DNA of 64,000 nt. It comes from SIG603 sp964370115. Its GTDB lineage: Bacteria > Bacillota > Clostridia > Oscillospirales > Acutalibacteraceae. The stretch covers positions 10,980 through 74,979 of the forward strand of contig CAYJIA010000005.1 of assembly GCA_964370115.1 (NCBI GenBank). Direction: 5' to 3'. Shown piece after piece: positions 58,759 to 64,000 of the stretch. The translations under genes were made by a program, and so were the position numbers. The notes beneath the pieces are model-generated. The model ran no database searches and was not told where the DNA came from. It was given only the letters and a program-made list of their open reading frames with translations. The number at the start of each line of letters is the position of its first letter. Within the stretch, counting starts at the first letter, position 1.

Positions 58759-61155
58759 TTGAATACTAAACAAAAACATCTCACCATGCCCGTGCTTGCA
58801 ATGCGCGGTATGGTCGTATTTCCTGCCATGGTCGTCCAGTTTGATGTCGGGCGTTCAAAATCAATAATGGCAGTCAAAGCAGCCCTAGAAGCGGACAGAC
58901 ATATATTTCTTGTCACTCAAACCGACTTTTCAGAGGCTGAGCCTACTATATCTGACTTATATAAAGTAGGTGTAGTTGCAAAAATAAAACAAGTTATACA
59001 TAATTCAAATGAAGCGATAAAAATCCATATAGAAGGCCTTTACAGGGCAGAATTAGACGATTTTGCCTCGACAGATAACTACCTTATAGGAAATATTACG
59101 CTTTCTGATATAGTAAATTACAGGGAAACTGCAAAAAGCAGTGCTACTGTGAGGGTTGCTGTAGATAGATTTGAAGAGTATTTACACTGGTTTAGACATG
59201 TTCCCCCCGATATTTTAGCAGGCATTGCAAAAGAAAAACACTGCGGACATTTAGCGGATTACATGGCATCAAACCTAAATATAAGTTACTTCCAAAAACA
59301 AATTATTTTGGAAGAGCTTCATCCTGTAAAAAGGCTTACAAAACTTAACGAAATTCTATCCGATGAAATACAAATTTTAAAGGTAGAGACAGAAATCTCT
59401 CGTAAGGCGCAAGAAAATATGGACGAAAACCACCGAGAGTATATTTTGCGTGAACAAATGAAAATTATCGCTTCAGAACTTGGAGAAGAAAGCTCTCCGC
59501 TTGAAGATTCGGAAATTTTCAAACATAAGATTTTATCTTTAAAACTTGATAAAAAAAGCGAAAATAAACTTTTTGCCGATTGCGAAAAACTTTCTAAACT
59601 TCCTTCTGGCTCTCATGAGTCAAGCGTTTTGCGCTCTTATATTGAAACTTGTCTTTCCTTGCCTTGGAATGAGAGCACAGTTGAAAAAATTAATATAACA
59701 AAGGCTTCAAAAATACTTGAAAGAGACCATTATGGATTAAAAAAAGTAAAAGAAAGATTTCTTGAGATATTGGCGGTTCGTGCGCTAAAAGGCGACACTA
59801 GCAGTCAAATAGTCTGCCTTGTAGGCCCACCAGGTGTTGGTAAGACATCTATTGCAAAATCCATTGCCGAGGCTACAGGACGAAAATATGTAAGGGTTTC
59901 TTTGGGCGGAATACAAGACCAAGCCGATATCATGGGTCACAGAAAAACCTATGTAGGCTCTATGCCCGGCAGAATTATTGCCGCATTAAAACAGGCAGGG
60001 GTTAACAATCCGCTTATTTTGCTTGACGAAATTGACAAACTTGGACAAAGTTTTAAAGGCGACCCGTCGTCTTCACTTTTAGAAGTCTTAGACCCAGAGC
60101 AAAACAAAGAATTCCACGATCACTATATCGATTTACCATTTAATTTAAGTGACGTACTATTTTTGACTACTGCAAACGACCCGTCGACTATTCCTGGCCC
60201 TTTATACGACAGAATGGACGTAATTAACCTTGGAAGTTACACACACGACGAAAAATTCCAAATTGCAAGCAAATACCTAGTTAAAAAGCAACTCGGAAAA
60301 CATGGAATAAAAAAATCTCAGCTTAAATTTTCTCCAAAAGTAATAAATGCACTTATAGAGCATTACACAAAAGAAGCAGGCGTTAGAACTTTAGAGCGTA
60401 CAATTGCCTCAATTTGCAGAAAAGTCGCAATGAAAATTGTTAAGGGCGAAGTCGAGACCACTTACTCCTTGCGTGTAGACGATTTAGAAGAGCTATTAGG
60501 CCCTAAAAAATATAACAAGGACAATATCACTCGCTCAAACGAAATAGGCCTTGTAAACGGCCTTGCGTGGACAAGCGTCGGTGGAGAGATGCTTCCTATA
60601 GAAGTCGCTGTAATGGAGGGTAAGGGCAAAATTCAGCTAACAGGTTCTTTAGGCGATGTTATGAAAGAATCTGCAAATGCCGCTATAACTTGTATAAGAA
60701 CTATGGCGCACGAATTAAATATCCCTTCCGATTTCTATGAAACAAAAGACATACATATCCACGCTCCCGAGGGTGCTGTTCCAAAAGACGGGCCTTCTGC
60801 GGGTATTGCAATGGCTACAGCGATTACTTCTGCCCTTACAGGCGTTGCTGTTAACTCCGACATAGCTATGACAGGCGAAATCACTTTACAAGGCAGAGTC
60901 CTTCCTATAGGCGGCCTTCGCGAAAAAGCCATGGCAGCATATAAAAACGGAATTAAAACAGTTTTAATTCCAGACGATAACTCTGCTGATTTGGCAGAAG
61001 TTGACGATATAGTAAAAGAAAACGTACAGTTTATTTGCGTTAAAAAGATAGATAATGTCTTAAAGCTTGCACTAGAACATTTCCCAGGAAAAACTTTTAA
61101 ATCTTTAGACTTGCCTATCACAAATAATGCAAAAAATTCTGAACTTACACATTAA
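58759..61155 (+). CDS. lon: ATP-dependent Lon protease
   Basis: A 798-residue AAA+ protease. N-terminal substrate domain (about 1-300), Walker A GPPGVGKTS near 355, LILLDEIDKLG, and the protease domain with catalytic Ser in PKDGPSAGIAMATA and Lys in GGLREKAMAAYKNG. It is soluble (no membrane helices), the LonA type. The TTG start has AGGAGG 8 nt upstream. LonB, often between clpX and lon in Firmicutes, is absent. Confidence 0.96.
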   Translation: MNTKQKHLTMPVLAMRGMVVFPAMVVQFDVGRSKSIMAVKAALEADRHIFLVTQTDFSEAEPTISDLYKVGVVAKIKQVIHNSNEAIKIHIEGLYRAELDDFASTDNYLIGNITLSDIVNYRETAKSSATVRVAVDRFEEYLHWFRHVPPDILAGIAKEKHCGHLADYMASNLNISYFQKQIILEELHPVKRLTKLNEILSDEIQILKVETEISRKAQENMDENHREYILREQMKIIASELGEESSPLEDSEIFKHKILSLKLDKKSENKLFADCEKLSKLPSGSHESSVLRSYIETCLSLPWNESTVEKINITKASKILERDHYGLKKVKERFLEILAVRALKGDTSSQIVCLVGPPGVGKTSIAKSIAEATGRKYVRVSLGGIQDQADIMGHRKTYVGSMPGRIIAALKQAGVNNPLILLDEIDKLGQSFKGDPSSSLLEVLDPEQNKEFHDHYIDLPFNLSDVLFLTTANDPSTIPGPLYDRMDVINLGSYTHDEKFQIASKYLVKKQLGKHGIKKSQLKFSPKVINALIEHYTKEAGVRTLERTIASICRKVAMKIVKGEVETTYSLRVDDLEELLGPKKYNKDNITRSNEIGLVNGLAWTSVGGEMLPIEVAVMEGKGKIQLTGSLGDVMKESANAAITCIRTMAHELNIPSDFYETKDIHIHAPEGAVPKDGPSAGIAMATAITSALTGVAVNSDIAMTGEITLQGRVLPIGGLREKAMAAYKNGIKTVLIPDDNSADLAEVDDIVKENVQFICVKKIDNVLKLALEHFPGKTFKSLDLPITNNAKNSELTH

Positions 61156-61167
61156 AGAGGTAAAATT

Positions 61168-61746
61168 GTGAATTATAATATAGCACAGTTTGAATTTTCA
61201 GCAGGACTTGCAAAGCAACTTCCAGCTACAGACTTACCCGAAATTGTTTTTGCGGGTAAGTCTAATGTCGGCAAGTCCTCGCTTATTAACAAACTACTAA
61301 ATCGAAAATCACTTGCAAGGGTAAGTGCAAGACCCGGCAAAACTGCCACTATTAACTCATACAAGCTTAATGAATGTAGATTTATAGACCTTCCGGGCTA
61401 TGGGTATGCAAGGGTGTCTCACAGCGAAAAACAGCGCTGGGCGCAGCTAGTAGAGGGTTACTTTGCACAGGACAGAAATATCAGACTTGTAGTGCAAATA
61501 CTAGACATACGACACAAACCAACAAGTGATGACATCGACATGATAAACTTTTTAATCGAAAAAGATTTACCGTTTATTGCCGTTTGCACAAAAAGAGACA
61601 AACTCAACAAAACAGAGTTTTTAACCCAAATGCAAATGTTTGAAGACATGTTTAAAGAGGCAGAAGTCGCCTTCATGCCTTTCTCTGCATCAAAGGGCAT
61701 AGGCGTGGATGAATTAAAAGAAGTAATAGAAAATTCTATAATTTAA
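61168..61746 (+). CDS. engB: Ribosome biogenesis GTP-binding protein EngB/YsxC
   Basis: A 192-residue TRAFAC GTPase for 50S maturation. G1 GKSNVGKSSLINKL, G2 Thr in RPGKTATIN, G3 DLPGYGYAR, G4 TKRDKL. The GTG start is 12 nt after lon. The lon-engB pair is conserved in Firmicutes. Confidence 0.95.
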   Translation: MNYNIAQFEFSAGLAKQLPATDLPEIVFAGKSNVGKSSLINKLLNRKSLARVSARPGKTATINSYKLNECRFIDLPGYGYARVSHSEKQRWAQLVEGYFAQDRNIRLVVQILDIRHKPTSDDIDMINFLIEKDLPFIAVCTKRDKLNKTEFLTQMQMFEDMFKEAEVAFMPFSASKGIGVDELKEVIENSII

Positions 61747-61756
61747 TCTTTTCTTA

Positions 61757-61785
61757 TTTACTTTTTCACTTTTGTGTGGTAAAAT
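61757..61785 (+). promoter_or_regulatory. Promoter of the TrpR-like gene
   Basis: TTTACT (61757-61762), 17-nt spacer and TAAAAT (61780-61785) with TGG directly upstream (extended -10). Confidence 0.5.
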
Positions 61786-61818
61786 TTTAAATCATGAGAA
61801 GTTAAAGGAGAATGATTT

Positions 61819-62112
61819 ATGAATTCTAAAATACACGACGAAAATATCGATTATCTTTTCGATATTATTCTAAATTTAAAAAGCAAGGAAGAATGTTATA
61901 ATTTCTTCGAGGATTTATGCACTGTTCCGGAATTAAAAGCAATGTCACAAAGACTTGTAGTGGCTAAAATGTTGAGCCACGGCAAGGTTTATAGTGAAAT
62001 TGTTCAAAAGACAGGCGCTTCAACCGCTACTATCAGCCGTGTTAAACGCTCTTTGGAGTACGGAAATGAAGGATATGCCATGTTATTTTCACGCATAGGC
62101 GATGATAAATAA
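61819..62112 (+). CDS. YerC/YecD-family TrpR-like regulator
   Basis: A 97-residue helical protein with the TrpR-related pattern: LKSKEECYNFFEDLCTVPELKAMSQRLVVAKML followed by a helix-turn-helix, SEIVQKTGASTATISRVKRSLEYG. The family (YerC) is a TrpR fold without known ligand in Firmicutes; it may respond to an amino acid. It shares one base with the methyltransferase start, so coupling is likely. Confidence 0.85.
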   Translation: MNSKIHDENIDYLFDIILNLKSKEECYNFFEDLCTVPELKAMSQRLVVAKMLSHGKVYSEIVQKTGASTATISRVKRSLEYGNEGYAMLFSRIGDDK

Positions 62113-62858
62113 TGATAAGCTATGATGTTTTTGCCACATTTTATGACAAACTCACTCAAAATGTGGAGCACGAAAAACTTGCAGATTACCTGCAAGAGCT
62201 ACTCACGACTTATTCCCACGACAGCGGATTAAGCCTTGATTTGGCCTGCGGAACCGGCAGCCTCACAATAGAGCTGTTTAAACGAGGTATAGACATCTAT
62301 GGAATAGATGCCTCTATGTCTATGTTATCGGTTGCAAAGGACAAGGCATATGACAATGAGTTTGATATACTCTTTTTATGCCAAAAAATGCAAAATTTAG
62401 ACTTGTACGGTACTGTGGATACGGTGTTCTGTATGCTTGATAGCATAAACCATCTGCCCACAGGCCTTGACATGCAAAAAACTTTTGATAAAGTGTCTTT
62501 ATTTATGAACAGTAAAGGCATTTTTGTATTTGATTTTAATACAGTTTATAAGCATAAACATATCTTATCAGACAATACTTTTGTATATGACTTAGACGAC
62601 ATTTACTGCGTGTGGCAAAATTCATATAATGAAGTAGGGGATGAAGTTGACATTTCGCTAGACTTTTTCTATGAATATGAAAAAGGACTTTATAAAAAAG
62701 AAAGTGAAAAATTTTCTGAAATAACTTTCCCACTTGATACAGTAAGGGAAATGCTTAAAACTTCGGGATTTGAAATTTTAGACATCTATGATGATTTTAG
62801 TTTTAATCCAATATCAAACAAAACGCAACGAGCCGTATTTGTCGCTCAAAAAATATAA
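62112..62858 (+). CDS. Class I SAM-dependent methyltransferase
   Basis: A 248-residue methyltransferase with motif I LDLACGTGSLTIEL near 39-52 and motif II GIDASMSML; the post-motif segment FCMLDSINHL and GIFVFDFNT follow the YdaC/CmoB-like pattern. The substrate is unknown. It starts with a one-base overlap to the TrpR-like gene and is followed by hslO after 20 nt. Confidence 0.88.
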   Translation: MISYDVFATFYDKLTQNVEHEKLADYLQELLTTYSHDSGLSLDLACGTGSLTIELFKRGIDIYGIDASMSMLSVAKDKAYDNEFDILFLCQKMQNLDLYGTVDTVFCMLDSINHLPTGLDMQKTFDKVSLFMNSKGIFVFDFNTVYKHKHILSDNTFVYDLDDIYCVWQNSYNEVGDEVDISLDFFYEYEKGLYKKESEKFSEITFPLDTVREMLKTSGFEILDIYDDFSFNPISNKTQRAVFVAQKI

Positions 62859-62878
62859 AATTTGGAGATTTTTTTGAA

Positions 62879-63757
62879 ATGGATAGAATAATTAGAAATA
62901 TTGCACACGACGGCAGTATAATGATGGCCGTGATAGAGAGTACCGATGCAGTGCGTGTAGCACAAGAATGTCATGGTTTGACTGCAACTACTGCTGCAAC
63001 ACTTGGACGCGCCCTCACTGCGTCTTCTATTATGGGTAGCATGTTAAAGTCAGATAACAGCACTGTTACGCTTAAATTTAACGGAGGCGGCCCTATAGGC
63101 AGTGTAATAGCTATTTCAGACAGCAGTGGTAATGTACGTGGTTACGTCGATAGGCCACATATAGAGCTTCCTGTGCGTGCTGACGGCAAGCTAGACGTAG
63201 GTGGCGCTGTTGGCAATAACGGCAGAGTTGGCGTTATTAGAGACTTTGGCGTGGGCGAACCATATATAGGTCAGTCACAAATAGTAAGTGGAGAGATTGC
63301 AGAGGACGTTACTCATTACTATGCGGTAAGCGAGCAAGTTCCAACGGTTTGCGCCTTGGGTGTTCTTACCGATAAAGAAACAAAAAAAGTAATACTTGCC
63401 GGTGGATTTTTGATTCAGGCACTTCCTGGAGCTTATGAAAGTGATATACAAAGACTTGAAAATGATTTAAAAGATGTAGAAGCAATGACAACCATGCTTG
63501 CAAAAGGAATGACTTTAGAAGAAATTTGTGAACAAACTTTAAAAAGTTTTGAAATGGACAAGCTAGACGAGACAAAAATTCACTATGCTTGCACTTGTAG
63601 CAAAAAAAAATATGAAAAAGCTCTCATAACTTTGGGTGCTGAGGAATTAAAGTCTTTACCGCTTACTAATGGATTTGTCGAAACTGTTTGTCCATATTGC
63701 AGTAAAAAACACTTATTTACACCGTCAGAAATAGACAATTTGTCGAAAAAAATATAA
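62879..63757 (+). CDS. hslO: Redox-regulated chaperone Hsp33
   Basis: A 292-residue holding chaperone activated by oxidation. The N-terminal domain has LKFNGGGPIGSVIAISD and VGGAVGNNGRVGVIRDFG. The zinc site is formed by Cys238 and Cys240 (CTC) and Cys271 and Cys274 (CPYC), the standard CxC/CxxC set that is oxidised to disulfides under stress. The ATG at 62879 is behind GGAG. No terminator is obvious before the tRNA promoter. Confidence 0.96.
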   Translation: MDRIIRNIAHDGSIMMAVIESTDAVRVAQECHGLTATTAATLGRALTASSIMGSMLKSDNSTVTLKFNGGGPIGSVIAISDSSGNVRGYVDRPHIELPVRADGKLDVGGAVGNNGRVGVIRDFGVGEPYIGQSQIVSGEIAEDVTHYYAVSEQVPTVCALGVLTDKETKKVILAGGFLIQALPGAYESDIQRLENDLKDVEAMTTMLAKGMTLEEICEQTLKSFEMDKLDETKIHYACTCSKKKYEKALITLGAEELKSLPLTNGFVETVCPYCSKKHLFTPSEIDNLSKKI

Positions 63758-63781
63758 AAATAATTTTTTTTAAAAAAAGTG

Positions 63782-63810
63782 TTGACATTTACTAATTTAT
63801 GTAGTAAGAT
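63782..63810 (+). promoter_or_regulatory. Promoter of the tRNA cluster
   Basis: TTGACA (63782-63787), 17-nt spacer, TAAGAT (63805-63810), 55 nt before the first tRNA. Confidence 0.75.
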
Positions 63811-63865
63811 ATAACACGTCGCTGAGATACAACACAACAACGAAACGCAAGGCGACAAGCTTAAT

Positions 63866-63942
63866 GGGGGCATAGCTCAGCTGGTTAGAGCACCTGCCTT
63901 ACAAGCAGGGGGTCATAGGTTCGAGTCCTATTGTCCCCACCA
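63866..63942 (+). tRNA. tRNA-Val (anticodon TAC)
   Basis: A 77-nt cloverleaf: acceptor gggggca pairs with tgtcccc, D arm tagctcagctggttagagca, anticodon stem cctgc/gcagg with loop CTTACAA (anticodon TAC), T stem atagg/cctat with loop ttcgagt, encoded CCA end. It reads GUN valine codons. Confidence 0.97.
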
Positions 63943-63946
63943 TTAT

Positions 63947-64000
63947 GGCCCAGTAGTTCAGTTGGTTAGAACGCTAGCCTGTCACGCTAGAGGTCGACGG
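63947..64000 (+). tRNA. tRNA-Asp (anticodon GTC), truncated by window end
   Basis: The 5' 54 nt of a tRNA four bases after tRNA-Val. Acceptor ggcccag, D arm with agttggttaga, anticodon stem ctagc/gctag with loop CTGTCAC (anticodon GTC). The T arm and 3' end lie beyond the window. Confidence 0.93.

Overview
The window is low-GC DNA (roughly one third G+C by eye) from an endospore-forming, clostridia-like Firmicute. The evidence is a complete spoIIIA operon, a SipL-type (SPOCS/LysM) rather than SpoVID-type coat protein, spoIVA, a SpoVM-like microprotein, RemA, paired TIGR03960/TIGR03936 genes, strong AGGAGG-type ribosome binding sites and frequent TTG/GTG starts. It probably belongs to the Oscillospirales/Ruminococcaceae-like clostridia; that is inference from gene content. 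A run of exactly 100 N at 32855-32954 inside a tandem repeat marks a scaffold gap, so this looks like a draft or metagenome assembly.

Layout. 1-2617: end of a calcium-type P-ATPase, then a minus-strand pair (lipoprotein and shikimate-kinase-like P-loop protein). 2742-7371: spoIIIAA-AH, the mother-cell channel operon. 7410-13069: nusB, a TsaD-like protein, xseAB, prenyl synthase, RluD-type synthase and a phospholipase-C-like protein, headed by a strong promoter and a possible attenuator. 13140-20042: rpmB (minus), M50 peptidase, scpAB, DUF2953, gerW-like, dacF-like, rluB, a small GNAT-like protein and an EAL protein. 20129-32334: the classic yicC-remA-rpoZ-priA-def-fmt-rsmB-rlmN-prpC-prkC-rsgA-thiN run, but without gmk, coaBC and rpe at their usual places.

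32345-37303 is a spore-coat island: a 57-codon membrane ORF, a 28-codon SpoVM-like ORF, a hairpin-repeat array with the gap, sipL, spoIVA and a SpoIVFB-like M50 protease with a small one-pass partner. SpoVM, SpoIVA and SipL homologues form the base of the spore coat in characterised species, and here they lie together. 37379-44562: a YczE-like membrane protein, then a Bce-type antibiotic-sensing locus (regulator, kinase, ABC transporter) split by a SatD-DUF3307 pair that has its own consensus promoter.

44765-58634: radical-SAM pair, MATE exporter, rplS-lepB-rbgA-rnhB-yraN, dipeptidase, thrC, phosphoesterase, then tig-clpP-clpX. 58759-63757: lon-engB, a TrpR-like regulator, a methyltransferase and hslO. 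The window ends in a tRNA cluster (Val, then Asp cut by the edge).

The most unusual structure is non-coding. Three copies of a roughly 170-nt element at 38167-38333 (minus), 44581-44750 and 48670-48830 share five consecutive hairpins. Stem sequences differ between copies while pairing is kept. A second family of short GC-rich hairpin modules occurs at 1147-1346, 32746-33211, 36379-36437 and perhaps 58659-58701. One of its hairpins may serve as the spoVM terminator.
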